From Archangium lipolyticum (GTDB lineage: Bacteria > Myxococcota > Myxococcia > Myxococcales > Myxococcaceae), in assembly GCF_024623785.1 (NCBI RefSeq), contig NZ_JANKBZ010000003.1, forward strand, positions 186,001 through 250,000: a stretch of DNA of 64,000 bases. Reading direction: 5' to 3'. Of the stretch, positions 32,001 through 40,317 are shown piece by piece. A model generated the notes under the pieces. That model did no database searches, was not told the origin of the DNA, and was given only the letters and a program-made list of their open reading frames with translations. The first letter of the stretch is position 1. Each line of letters opens with the position of its first letter. The translations under genes were made by a program, and so were the position numbers.

Positions 32001-33032
32001 ATGGCGACTCCTGTCCACGAACACGACTTCTTCTTTTCCGGAGAAGGCGTCCGGCTCGCTGGCACCTTGTCTCGCACACCCGGGACACGGCCATTACCCG
32101 CGCTGATCCTGATCTCGGGCTCGGGCGCGCACGATCGGGACGAGACTGTCTGCGGACACAAGCCGTTCAAGATCATTGCCGATTTCTTCTCCCGGCGGGG
32201 GTACGCGGTGCTGCGCTACGACGACCGGGGTGTAGGCGGCTCCTCGGGAGAGTCGGAGCGGACGGAGTTCTCCGACAGCGTGGCGGATGCGAAGGCGGCG
32301 TTCCGTTCGCTTGCATCCACAGCCGGCATCGATGGCAGCCGGATCTCCTTTTGCGGACACAGCGAGGGCGGTCTCGTCGCGGCCTCGGCTGCTGACGGGC
32401 TGCGGATACAGTCCGTGGTCATGCTGGCCAGTCCGGCCGTGCCGATCGAACCCTTGCTGCATGCCCAGGCGCGTGCGCTTTCGCTCGAAGCAGGAGCGAC
32501 GGAGCGCCAGCTCACCCACGAGAGACGGATGAACGAAGCCGTCTTCGAGATGGCTCGTGGCCCGGCGCAAGAGCATGTCGCCCTGCGGGAGATCACCCGG
32601 ATCATCGGCGAGTTCCTGCGGACCTGGCCCGACCTGCCGCCGGCGGAGCCAGACACGGTTGCTCTCAACGCACGGGAAATGGCGAGGATCGTCTGTGCGC
32701 CTGCGTACCGGTCACTGCTTCGTCAGAGTCCCCGAGACATCCTGGGTTCGGTTCGGAAGCCCATGCTGGCGGTCTTTGGCGGGAGGGACTGCCAGGTACC
32801 GGGTCCGGAGAACCTCGCCGCCTTTCAACAGGCGGCGGCGGACAACCCATGGGCTGAAACGCTCCTGTTCGAGGACATGAACCATCTGTTTCAAGCGACG
32901 CGGACGGGCTCCATGGCGGAGTATGAAGCCCTGCCGCCGGGCCCGGCGGAGGAGGTGCTACGGGCGATCGAAGATTGGCTGGGCCGGCGGCATGGGAGGC
33001 TGGCCGAAGAGGGGGCTCCCCCTTCTGGGTGA
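32001..33032 (+). CDS. alpha/beta hydrolase
   Basis: The 343-residue protein has the oxyanion strand LILISGSGAHDRD, the RYDDRGVGGSSG loop, nucleophile elbow GHSEGG (Ser121), acid Asp in FGGRDCQVP and catalytic His in DMNHLF. It is a cytoplasmic serine hydrolase of the dienelactone/peptidase-S9-like type that carries HDRDExxxGHKPF. Substrate unknown; esterase activity is most likely. It starts 10 bp after the symporter gene, so co-transcription is likely. Confidence 0.88.
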   Translation: MATPVHEHDFFFSGEGVRLAGTLSRTPGTRPLPALILISGSGAHDRDETVCGHKPFKIIADFFSRRGYAVLRYDDRGVGGSSGESERTEFSDSVADAKAAFRSLASTAGIDGSRISFCGHSEGGLVAASAADGLRIQSVVMLASPAVPIEPLLHAQARALSLEAGATERQLTHERRMNEAVFEMARGPAQEHVALREITRIIGEFLRTWPDLPPAEPDTVALNAREMARIVCAPAYRSLLRQSPRDILGSVRKPMLAVFGGRDCQVPGPENLAAFQQAAADNPWAETLLFEDMNHLFQATRTGSMAEYEALPPGPAEEVLRAIEDWLGRRHGRLAEEGAPPSG

Positions 33033-33082
33033 TGACGGAGGCGACGGGGCTGCGTAGACGAGAGCACCCAAGGAGCCTCTTC

Positions 33083-34333
33083 ATGTCGAGAGCAGTCGTG
33101 ATTGGCGGTGGGATCGCCGGGTTGTCGGCGGCGAACGTGTTGTCCCAGCACTTCGAGCGCGTCCTGCTCGTGGATAGGGATGGCCAGGACGTGGCGCACG
33201 AGCGCCAGGGCGTGCCGCAGGTGGATCACCTCCACGTGTTGATGCGGCGCGGTTGGTTGGCGCTCGGGGAGCTCTTCCCGGGCATCGACGAGGACCTCAC
33301 CCGGGCCGGGGCAGTGGAGATCGACTGGGGCACGAACAGCTATTGGGTGGGCCGCTTCGGAGCCTTCCCGCGTCCGCCCTCGGACATCACCTCGCGCCTG
33401 TGCAGCCGCAGGCTCCTGGAGAAGACGGTCCGCGCGCGGCTGGTGAGCAACCCGGGAATCGAGCTCGTCGAGCGCTTCGAGGCCGAGACGTTCCGGTGGG
33501 ATTCCTCGCGACGCCGCATCCTGGCGGTGAAGGCGCGGGATGGACGGGAGGTGGAGGCCTCGCTCTTCGTGGATGCCTCGGGGCGCAACGGTCCCTTCCG
33601 CTCGCGGGCGGTGCTCGAGAAGGTGGATGCTCGGGCGAGCTACTCCACGTGTGTGGTGCGCCTCCCCCACGCGGAGCGTCTGCCATTCCGGCAGGCCTAC
33701 GTGCAGGTGTGCGCGCCCCATTTCCTGCGCGGAGGTGGCATCAACCCCATCGAGGACGGACTCCACCTGGCGATGCTGATCGGCGCCGGTCGCGAATTGC
33801 CTCCGGGAGACCGGGAGGGCTTCCTGGAGTATGCGCGCTCCCTGCGCGACCCCTGTGTGGCCCAGGTGCTGTCCGACGCCGAGTTCGTGGGGCCCATCCG
33901 CTCCTTTCGGAGGATGGCGGGCACACGCGTGCTGCGGCCCGCGTTCCAGGCCGACAACTTCGTGATGATGGGTGATGCGCTGTGCTCCTTCAATCCCATC
34001 TATGGGCAGGGAATGACGGTGAGCCTGCTGTCGGCGCTCGAGCTCGGGAGGCAACTGGCCCGGGAGGGGAGGACCTCGCAGAAGCGGTTCAACGAGCTCG
34101 TCATGGGCCCCTGGCTCACGGCGGCCGGCGAGGATCTCCGCGTGCCCGGATGCACCCTGGAGAACGTGAGCGCGACCCGGCGCCTGGCCATGATGCTCAA
34201 CACCGCCCTGGGGGATCGGGTGATGCTCCGGGCCACCTTCGATCCGGACGCGCACCAGCGCGCCATGCGCGTGCTCCACATGGTGGACCCGCCCTCTGAG
34301 CTCTTGCCGCTCGCACTGCCTCGAGTGGGGTAG
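33083..34333 (+). CDS. FAD-dependent monooxygenase/epoxidase-type flavoprotein
   Basis: The ATG at 33083 has AAGGAG eight bases upstream. The product has 416 residues. The dinucleotide fold is GGGIAGLSAANVL (8-20), followed by GVPQVDHLHVLM, the variant of GVPQxxHxHxL typical of the MonCI/LasC-like polyketide epoxidase and related flavoprotein group. The FAD-ribityl motif is MMGDALCSFNPIYGQGM. These enzymes epoxidise or hydroxylate isoprenoid and polyketide chains. No PKS or terpene gene is adjacent, so the substrate is unknown. Confidence 0.85.
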   Translation: MSRAVVIGGGIAGLSAANVLSQHFERVLLVDRDGQDVAHERQGVPQVDHLHVLMRRGWLALGELFPGIDEDLTRAGAVEIDWGTNSYWVGRFGAFPRPPSDITSRLCSRRLLEKTVRARLVSNPGIELVERFEAETFRWDSSRRRILAVKARDGREVEASLFVDASGRNGPFRSRAVLEKVDARASYSTCVVRLPHAERLPFRQAYVQVCAPHFLRGGGINPIEDGLHLAMLIGAGRELPPGDREGFLEYARSLRDPCVAQVLSDAEFVGPIRSFRRMAGTRVLRPAFQADNFVMMGDALCSFNPIYGQGMTVSLLSALELGRQLAREGRTSQKRFNELVMGPWLTAAGEDLRVPGCTLENVSATRRLAMMLNTALGDRVMLRATFDPDAHQRAMRVLHMVDPPSELLPLALPRVG

Positions 34334-34431
34334 CCGGCGCATTCTCGCCCGGTACTGCATCAACCGAGCAGGCTCCCACGTCTCGAGATGCGAGCGTCAC
34401 AACAGCCCCAGCGTACATCTAGCTGGGAATC

Positions 34432-35469
34432 ATGATTCTGCTCGAAAAATACCATCGTGCATGCTCGCCCAGCAGCCTCCAGGGTCCACCCGTTTCGCGC
34501 TACCGCCTTTCCGAGGCGGAGCTCGAAGCTGTCGAGTGGCTGATCGACGAGGTCGCTCGCACCGCACGGGATGGCGAGCGAGCCTGGCTCGATGCCTGCC
34601 GAGAGCTCCACCACCTGCTCCCCCTGCCGCTGCTCCAGTCCTTGAGCCGTTATCGACGCGGCGAGGCGGAGCCCGTGTGGGTGGTGTCTGGTTTGCCCAT
34701 CGACCAGGAGGGGATTGGCCCGACCCCGGAGCAGTACCCCTCCGTGCTCGCTTCCCCCACGCTCCGGGAGACGACGTGGCTTGCCCTGATCGCCTCCGCC
34801 ATCGGGGAGCCGTTCACCTTTCGCAAGCACATCCAGGGCGCGCGAATGGTGCACGACATCATGCCGCTCCAGGGGAGCGAGACTCAGCAACTGGCGTCCA
34901 GCAGCCGCGGCGAGTTGTTCTGGCATACCGAAGACGCCTTTCATGCGTTCTGCTGTGACTTCCTCGGGCTGCTCTGCCTGCGCAATCCGACATCGACGCC
35001 TACGACGCTCGCGGTTCCCGCGTTCGAGGAGCTGACCGAAGCCCAGCGCGGAGTCCTCTTCGAGAAGCGGTTCTACATTCTTCCCGACGAAACCGTGGAA
35101 GGGGAGGAGGTCGACTTCCCACGCGAGCTCGTCTCGGTTCTCTTCGGGAATCGCAAGCACCCCTTCCTGAGAGCGGACCCCCTCTACACCCAGCCCCGCG
35201 AGGGGGATGTCGAGGCGTGGGAGGCGCTGAATGCATTCTTCCAGGTGATCGAGCGCTCGCAGTTCCAATGGGTCCTGATGCCCGGCGATCTCTGCCTCAT
35301 CGACAACTACCGCGCGGTCCATGGCCGCAAACCATTCCGCGCGCGGTTCGACGGCAATGACCGTTGGCTGAAGCGGATCTTCGTCACGGCGGACCTGCGG
35401 AAGTCATCCTCCCTCCGCAAGTCGCTCAGCTCTCCGTGGATCGAAGGCGGAGGCCCACTTGAAAGCTGA
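34432..35469 (+). CDS. Fe(II)/2-oxoglutarate-dependent hydroxylase, clavaminate synthase/VioC-like
   Basis: The 345-residue protein has the iron triad H165-x-E167 (FWHTEDAFH) and distal H297 (DNYRAVHGRKPF), with a 2-oxoglutarate-binding Arg in GNDRWLKRIF (311 or 315). The HxE form and the layout match the clavaminate synthase-like group, which includes VioC/OrfP arginine and AsnO asparagine beta-hydroxylases supplying non-ribosomal peptides. An amino-acid or amide substrate is therefore likely. The next gene overlaps by 11 bp and encodes a DMT-type exporter. Confidence 0.88.
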   Translation: MILLEKYHRACSPSSLQGPPVSRYRLSEAELEAVEWLIDEVARTARDGERAWLDACRELHHLLPLPLLQSLSRYRRGEAEPVWVVSGLPIDQEGIGPTPEQYPSVLASPTLRETTWLALIASAIGEPFTFRKHIQGARMVHDIMPLQGSETQQLASSSRGELFWHTEDAFHAFCCDFLGLLCLRNPTSTPTTLAVPAFEELTEAQRGVLFEKRFYILPDETVEGEEVDFPRELVSVLFGNRKHPFLRADPLYTQPREGDVEAWEALNAFFQVIERSQFQWVLMPGDLCLIDNYRAVHGRKPFRARFDGNDRWLKRIFVTADLRKSSSLRKSLSSPWIEGGGPLES

Positions 35470-36400
35470 ACGAATCTGGGTGGCACTCCTGCTCGGGGTG
35501 GCGTGCATCTGGGGCGCTACCTTTCCCATCATCAAGGGCGCCACGGCGGACATCCCGCCCCTGCAATTCGTCGCGCTCCGCTACGGCCTGGCCTCGCTCC
35601 TGCTCATCGCGGTCGCCGCGGTCTGGAGGCGGAAGGTCTCGGGGACCACCCTCGGGTCCGGTGCCATCCTTGGCACCCTGCTCTTCGGGGGCTATGTCCT
35701 GCAGACCCTCGGTCTCGTGCACACCAGCTCGACGAACGCGGCGTTCCTGACCGGGCTCTCGGTCATTTTCGTGCCGGTATTCGGAAGGCTCTTCTTCCGG
35801 GTGAAACTCACGCGCAAGATCGTGGCCGCCACGGGACTGGCCACCGCAGGGCTCTGGTGCCTCAGTGGAGCGGGGACGATCGGGTTGAATCTCGGCGACT
35901 TGATGGAGATCGGCTGCGCGGTCTTCTTCGGGCTCCACATCCTGTTCGTTCCCAGGGTGGGGAGCCGGCAGGATCCCCTGGTCCTCACCGCCGTGCAGAT
36001 GGCGACGGTGGCGGTGCTCGCTGCCATCGCGAGCGGCTTCGCGGAGCCTCGGTCGACGCTCCCTCGGGGGCTGGATTCATGGTGGGCCCTGTTGTTCACC
36101 GGCGTGTTGGGCAGTGCGCTCGCCTACCTGGTGCAGATGAAGGCGCAACAGAAGATCTCCCCCATCAAGACGGCGCTGATCTTCTCGACCGAGCCGCTTT
36201 GGGGCGCGGTGTTCGCCTATCTGCTCGCGGCTGAGCGGATCTCGCCGATGGGCTACCTGGGAGGCGTGCTGTTGGTGATTGCGATGATCCTCATGGAGCT
36301 CCCGAAGAGGTTTCCTTTCCGGACCACCACCCGCCGAGCCTCCGACCGGCTCCGCCAGGAAGAGCTCCACCCGGGCGCTCCTGCCCACCTGGACGCGTGA
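35459..36400 (+). CDS. EamA/DMT-superfamily transporter
   Basis: The start is a TTG at 35459 with GGAGG five bases upstream, overlapping the hydroxylase gene by 11 bp, so translation is coupled. The 313-residue protein has ten helices in two EamA repeats (GVACIWGATFPIIKGA in the first, EPLWGAVFAYLLAAERI in the second). DMT members export amino acids and metabolites. The coupling suggests export of the hydroxylated product made by the preceding enzyme, or of its precursor. Confidence 0.9.
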   Translation: MKAERIWVALLLGVACIWGATFPIIKGATADIPPLQFVALRYGLASLLLIAVAAVWRRKVSGTTLGSGAILGTLLFGGYVLQTLGLVHTSSTNAAFLTGLSVIFVPVFGRLFFRVKLTRKIVAATGLATAGLWCLSGAGTIGLNLGDLMEIGCAVFFGLHILFVPRVGSRQDPLVLTAVQMATVAVLAAIASGFAEPRSTLPRGLDSWWALLFTGVLGSALAYLVQMKAQQKISPIKTALIFSTEPLWGAVFAYLLAAERISPMGYLGGVLLVIAMILMELPKRFPFRTTTRRASDRLRQEELHPGAPAHLDA

Positions 36401-36479
36401 GCCTGCCCCGAGCAGCTCATCGAGCAGCACGCAGCCCGGAGCCGCGTCCATCACCGTCTTCGCACTGGCGCCTTCTCCG

Positions 36480-37871
36480 TCACGTGAACAGCTTGAGCAA
36501 CGCGGGCACGGTGAGCACCGCGGTGTAGTAACCCATGAACTGCACGCCCGTGTTGAATCCGAGGGTGCGCGACAACAGCCCACCGAGCAGTCCCATCGTC
36601 AGGATCACCAGCAGCCCCAGGACCTGGCCTTCCCAGACGCTGATGACGATGATCAGTCCGATGAAGGTGGCGATGATGGCCTCGTGGCTCACCTTGCGCG
36701 AGACGAACAGCGCCGCCCGCCGCGCATGGTTCATGGCGAACGGGTAGGACACCAGCGACGCCAGCACCACGGACAACATGCCGTAGCCAAGAAACTCCCA
36801 GTGACTGAGCAGATCGTGCAGGTTGTGCGTCTGCCCGGTGGCGGTATCCACCGTGAACCGTGGAGGCGCGTTGAACAGCGGCGCGGCCGGACCGGCCGCC
36901 ACCGGACTCAAGGGCAGACCGAAAGCGATCAGCGGAATCAGCACTTCAGCGATGTAGGTGGACTCGGTCACCCCGTTGCGCGCGGCCAGCACGGTGGTCA
37001 GCCGGTGATACGCATGCTTGATGCGCGAGCCCACGGCCTCGCCCATCACCACCGTCATCGCCACCGGGCTGAAGACGAACGTGGCGCTCGACACCGCCGC
37101 GGCGGCGAGCGTCCAGCGGGTCTGGGTGGCGTCGAGCACCTTGAACGGGTTGGGGAAATAACCCGACCAGCCCTTCACATCCGGAGCCAGCGAGAACGTC
37201 CGGACGCGGTCGCGTCGCATGCGCGGCCCCTCGAGCGGAGAGAGCACCGAGAACAGGTCGGCCACCAGCGGGCCGATGGCGATTCCGAGGAAGTAGCTCA
37301 CACTGAGCTTGACGCCACGGCTGGCCGTGAACGCCTGCAGCGCCACGATGACGAGGACGAAGGGCACCAGCGTGGCCACGGACGCCCAACGGCCGCCAGA
37401 CAGGTAGGCGATCAGCACCGCGGCCGTCACGAAGAGCCACGGCGCCGACTTCGAGATGATGTCGCTGAAGGGCGCGAGCAGGACGGCGAACAACACCGCC
37501 AGCGGCACCGCCAGGAAGGCGGCGACGATTCCTCCGGACACCATCTTGCGCAGCGCGATGTGCGGTACGCCGAGGTTGCGCAGGGTGTTGGCGTCCTGCA
37601 GCAGTGGAATGGCGGTGGTGTCGCCGGGGATGCCGAGCAGTGCGGTGGGGACCGCATGCGTCATGTGCTTGGCGACGGCCCCGGCGAGAAAGAAGGTGAA
37701 GACGCCCGCCGGCGGCACGCCCAGCAGTGCGACCAGCAGGGTAGGCGGTGCGAGCGTCGTCGTCTCGTCAGTCCCGGAGATCAATCCGATGGCGGCGAAC
37801 ACCACCGCTCCGAGCAGCCCCATGCCCGCGGCGACCAGGATCTCATTCAAGAGGTCCGCTTGCACTATCAC
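36480..37871 (-). CDS. TctA-family tripartite tricarboxylate transporter permease
   Basis: The 463-residue protein has about 12 helices. Family features include GLISGTDETTTLAPPTLL near the N-terminus, PTALLGIPGDTTAIPLLQDA and the second-half repeat NAPPRFTVD. It carries out the translocation step of TTT carboxylate uptake. The start codon overlaps the upstream stop (GTGA at 37871-37868); a second GTG at 37865 sits better behind AAGGAG. No TctC periplasmic binding protein gene is in the window. Confidence 0.88.
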   Translation of the reverse strand: MIVQADLLNEILVAAGMGLLGAVVFAAIGLISGTDETTTLAPPTLLVALLGVPPAGVFTFFLAGAVAKHMTHAVPTALLGIPGDTTAIPLLQDANTLRNLGVPHIALRKMVSGGIVAAFLAVPLAVLFAVLLAPFSDIISKSAPWLFVTAAVLIAYLSGGRWASVATLVPFVLVIVALQAFTASRGVKLSVSYFLGIAIGPLVADLFSVLSPLEGPRMRRDRVRTFSLAPDVKGWSGYFPNPFKVLDATQTRWTLAAAAVSSATFVFSPVAMTVVMGEAVGSRIKHAYHRLTTVLAARNGVTESTYIAEVLIPLIAFGLPLSPVAAGPAAPLFNAPPRFTVDTATGQTHNLHDLLSHWEFLGYGMLSVVLASLVSYPFAMNHARRAALFVSRKVSHEAIIATFIGLIIVISVWEGQVLGLLVILTMGLLGGLLSRTLGFNTGVQFMGYYTAVLTVPALLKLFT

Positions 37872-38380
37872 TCCTTCGTCGCCGGAAGTGCCGCCTGGGG
37901 TATCGGCACCTCGGCGCGTGCCGATGGGGTGGTTCCGGAAGAGGCCGAGGCCGTGTCGGACACGACCGGCTGGGCGTTCGCGAACAGCTCGTAGATGTTC
38001 AGCGCCTTCATCTCATCCACCACCGAAGGCGGAAGCTCGGCGACCGATCCGAGTTCGCCGGACTGCGCGGCGAGCTCGTTCAGCACCTGCTGGCGCCACG
38101 ACGGATCGGCCGCCCCGTCCTCCACCACCTCACGCTTGGGAGGAAACAGTGCCCCGCAGATGACGCCGGACAGAACGCAGCCGACCAGACCCGCCAGCAT
38201 CGCGTAGGCACGTGCGAGCGTGACACTACCGACCCGGGCCGCCAGGAGATGGCTGGCCAGAAGGAAGCAGGCCAGGCTGACGACGAGTCCGATCCCCATG
38301 GACCACGCCAGATGCCGCAGATCGACCGTATCGCCCCAGACCTCGGCCAGGTGCCCTTGTCGCGGGTCGTGTTTTTTCAT
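37868..38380 (-). CDS. small membrane protein, putative TctB-like partner of the TctA permease
   Basis: The 170-residue protein has two hydrophobic helices in its N-terminal half (HLAWSMGIGLVVSLACFLLAS and YAMLAGLVGCVLSGVICGALF) and a soluble, acidic, Pro/Ala-rich C-terminal half (ELPPSVVDEMKALNIYELF). TctB proteins usually have four helices, so this is either a divergent partner or an unrelated small subunit. Overlap of its stop with the tctA-type start implies stoichiometric production. Confidence 0.65.
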   Translation of the reverse strand: MKKHDPRQGHLAEVWGDTVDLRHLAWSMGIGLVVSLACFLLASHLLAARVGSVTLARAYAMLAGLVGCVLSGVICGALFPPKREVVEDGAADPSWRQQVLNELAAQSGELGSVAELPPSVVDEMKALNIYELFANAQPVVSDTASASSGTTPSARAEVPIPQAALPATKE

Positions 38381-38520
38381 CTGTCTGTCTCCGATCGTTG
38401 CCGCCGGGCCCAGGGCGCGCGAGGGTAAGCCTAAGCCTACTTGCCCACAACGGAGGTGGTCATGCGTTTCATCATGTTGGTCTGTCCTCGAAGCGGCTTC
38501 ACTCCCGGCGAGAACCGGAC

Positions 38521-38544
38521 GGCGGACGGCAGGAGCCGTCCGCC
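38521..38544 (-). terminator. GC-rich hairpin downstream of the LSTNG lipoprotein gene
   Basis: GGCGGACGG (38521-38529) and CCGTCCGCC (38536-38544) form a perfect 9-bp stem with a 6-base loop, 13 bases beyond the stop codon of the minus-strand gene. There is no T tract, as is usual for high-GC terminators or mRNA 3'-end stabilisers. Confidence 0.5.
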
Positions 38545-38557
38545 GAGGGGGCTCTCT

Positions 38558-39475
38558 TCAGGAGCAGGTGCCGCAGTCCGCCGCGCAGCTGTCAGGCGTC
38601 GTCCCACTGCCGCACTGCTCGGTCCACTGGCACACCCCGTCCCCGCACTGGTACACCTCCTCGGGCCGCAGCCTCGTGGTGATGGGCAGGTACTGGCGTC
38701 CGTTCAGCGTGCAGCTCGTGTAGTACGGCTGGGTGCCGTCTCGCGTGCACAGGCTCTCGCACGTTCCGACGTACGCCAGCGGCGCGCACGCGGATCCGGT
38801 GGTGCTGGACATCAGGGCGCAGGCGCGCGGCGAGCTCTCCGTGTCATCCAGGCCGCTTCCGTCCGACCCCACGAAGAGGCCCTCGCCCGTGAAGAGATTG
38901 CCGAAGAAGCACCCCTCGGTCCGTGAGTACGTCCCCAGCTCCTCCTGGCTGTAGTCGAGCTCCGCCCCCTCCGTGTTCCGTCCCAGCACGGACAGCGGAA
39001 TGTTCATCCCGTAGTTGTTCACGTGCGCCAGCAGGCACGCCGTCATCAACTGCTGCTCCGCCTCCGTCACCGCCGCGCCCCCCGCCCACCCCGGCGTGAG
39101 GCCCAGCAGCCCCTCCCAGGTGTAGACGCGCGCCGTGGTCGGGTCCGTGTAGGAGATGCTCTGGCCCTTCCGCACGCCGCAGCGCACCACGTACTGCATC
39201 AGCGTGTCGTTCCGCTCCGGGCCGCTCTGGAACCACGTCGCGAAATCGGCCGTGTTCACCCCGTTGGTGGAGAGTCCGTTGGTGGAAAGCCCGTTGGTGG
39301 AGAGTCCGTTGGTGGAAAGCCCGTTGGTGGAGAGCCCGTTGGCAATCCGGATCTCCCGGGTCAGGCTGGCGAGGGCCGGCGGCTCGTGGAGCGCCTGCGC
39401 GGGTCCGCAGCCCACCGCCAGCACCTGCGCCGCCAGCAGCAACTCCAGGCTTCCCCTCCATTGAATCTTCTTCAT
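38558..39475 (-). CDS. lipoprotein with LSTNG pentapeptide repeats
   Basis: The 305-residue precursor starts MKKIQWRG and has a lipobox (AAQVLAVGC, Cys23). Residues about 53-80 are tandem LSTNG units encoded by 15-bp repeats. The remaining domain is Cys-rich, with WxxGLLGLTPGWAGGAA and a C-terminal knot-like stretch CGDGVCQWTEQCGSGTTPDSC of the CGDGxCxxxE type seen in secreted myxobacterial proteins, often calcium-binding-like. It is probably surface-exposed. Many myxobacterial proteins share the NGLSTNGL repeat; its role is unknown. Confidence 0.8.
   Translation of the reverse strand: MKKIQWRGSLELLLAAQVLAVGCGPAQALHEPPALASLTREIRIANGLSTNGLSTNGLSTNGLSTNGLSTNGVNTADFATWFQSGPERNDTLMQYVVRCGVRKGQSISYTDPTTARVYTWEGLLGLTPGWAGGAAVTEAEQQLMTACLLAHVNNYGMNIPLSVLGRNTEGAELDYSQEELGTYSRTEGCFFGNLFTGEGLFVGSDGSGLDDTESSPRACALMSSTTGSACAPLAYVGTCESLCTRDGTQPYYTSCTLNGRQYLPITTRLRPEEVYQCGDGVCQWTEQCGSGTTPDSCAADCGTCS
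39261..39340. repeat. 15-bp tandem repeat coding LSTNG
   Basis: Five and a partial copies of ccgttggtgga(a/g)ag(c/t) lie head to tail. Units alternate between agagt and aaagc endings, so the array has a 30-bp higher-order period and probably grew by duplication of a two-unit block. Confidence 0.85.
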
Positions 39476-39595
39476 GATGTTGTACGCCCCTGTCATCGCG
39501 AATACGCGTGTCGTTGCTCCACCGGCCTGGGCGCACGCGTTCTCTCACAAGGGGTGTGACGGGGCCGTGACCGGCTCCGTTGCTGCCGCGAGTGG

Positions 39596-40273
39596 TCAGT
39601 CAGACCAGCCGAAGTCCGGCAGGGACAAGCGCTTCGGTGGGCCGCCCGAGAGGAGGGAGAGCGTCAGGACCATGCGTGGCCCATCCTCCCCGGTTCCCAG
39701 GGTGAGAAGCCCCGCCTGCTCCAACTGTCGCAGTTCCGCCGCGGACTCCAGGCCGGGTGGAAGCATGAGGTGCAAGGCGGCAATCTCAGACAATCCGGCA
39801 CCGCGCTGCCGCTCGCCAGCCCGGCCATCCGTCCACTGATCGGGCCGGACACTGCCGGGGGAGCGGAACAGGAAGGGCTGGCGTGGCTCCCTGCTCGAAT
39901 GAGCGACGGGAATCGTCCGTCCCGAGGGGAGAAAGGGGGCCTGGTAGTCCCAGGTGCCGAAGGGCAATGGAGCTTCGGGCGGCTCGGTACGCAAGGCGAT
40001 GCCGAAGGGAGAGGCGCCGGTACTTCGCCAGGCAGCACGCTCGGCCAGCCGGGTCGGGGTGACGGCGGGACTCGCCAGCTCCGTCCAGTCTACAGCCCAC
40101 ATCAGCTCCAGGTACGCGTTGTCGAAGCAATAGCAGACATTGGTGGTGCCCTGGCCTGGATGGACGCGCCGGAAGCTCTCTCGTAGACCCGCTCGTTCCA
40201 GCCAGGCGGCCTCCGGAGCGCCGGGCTCGACGAATACAAAGACGTGGCAGATGCTGACACGCGCGTGGCTCAT
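39596..40273 (-). CDS. glyoxalase-like (VOC superfamily) protein
   Basis: The 225-residue protein from the ATG at 40273 starts ICHVFVFVEPGAPEAAWLERAGL and has CYCFDNAYLELMWAVD, the pattern of the Glyoxalase_3-type single large VOC domain. The metal ligand set is incomplete in what I can read (His at HVFVFV, Glu in YLELMW). Function unknown; such proteins include small-molecule isomerases and resistance or binding proteins. It follows the AAC(3)-type gene by 44 bp on the same strand. Confidence 0.75.
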   Translation of the reverse strand: MSHARVSICHVFVFVEPGAPEAAWLERAGLRESFRRVHPGQGTTNVCYCFDNAYLELMWAVDWTELASPAVTPTRLAERAAWRSTGASPFGIALRTEPPEAPLPFGTWDYQAPFLPSGRTIPVAHSSREPRQPFLFRSPGSVRPDQWTDGRAGERQRGAGLSEIAALHLMLPPGLESAAELRQLEQAGLLTLGTGEDGPRMVLTLSLLSGGPPKRLSLPDFGWSD

Positions 40274-40317
40274 GGCCGCCAGTCTAGCCCGGAACATTCA
40301 CCGTTTCAGGCGCCAGC

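Noticed and set aside
32975-33082. N-terminal extension of the FAD monooxygenase
   Set aside because: It overlaps the preceding hydrolase gene, has no similarity to the family, and the ATG at 33083 has a proper AAGGAG and starts directly at the dinucleotide fold.
39261-39340. CRISPR-like array
   Set aside because: The units are contiguous 15-bp repeats without spacers, in frame within a lipoprotein gene.
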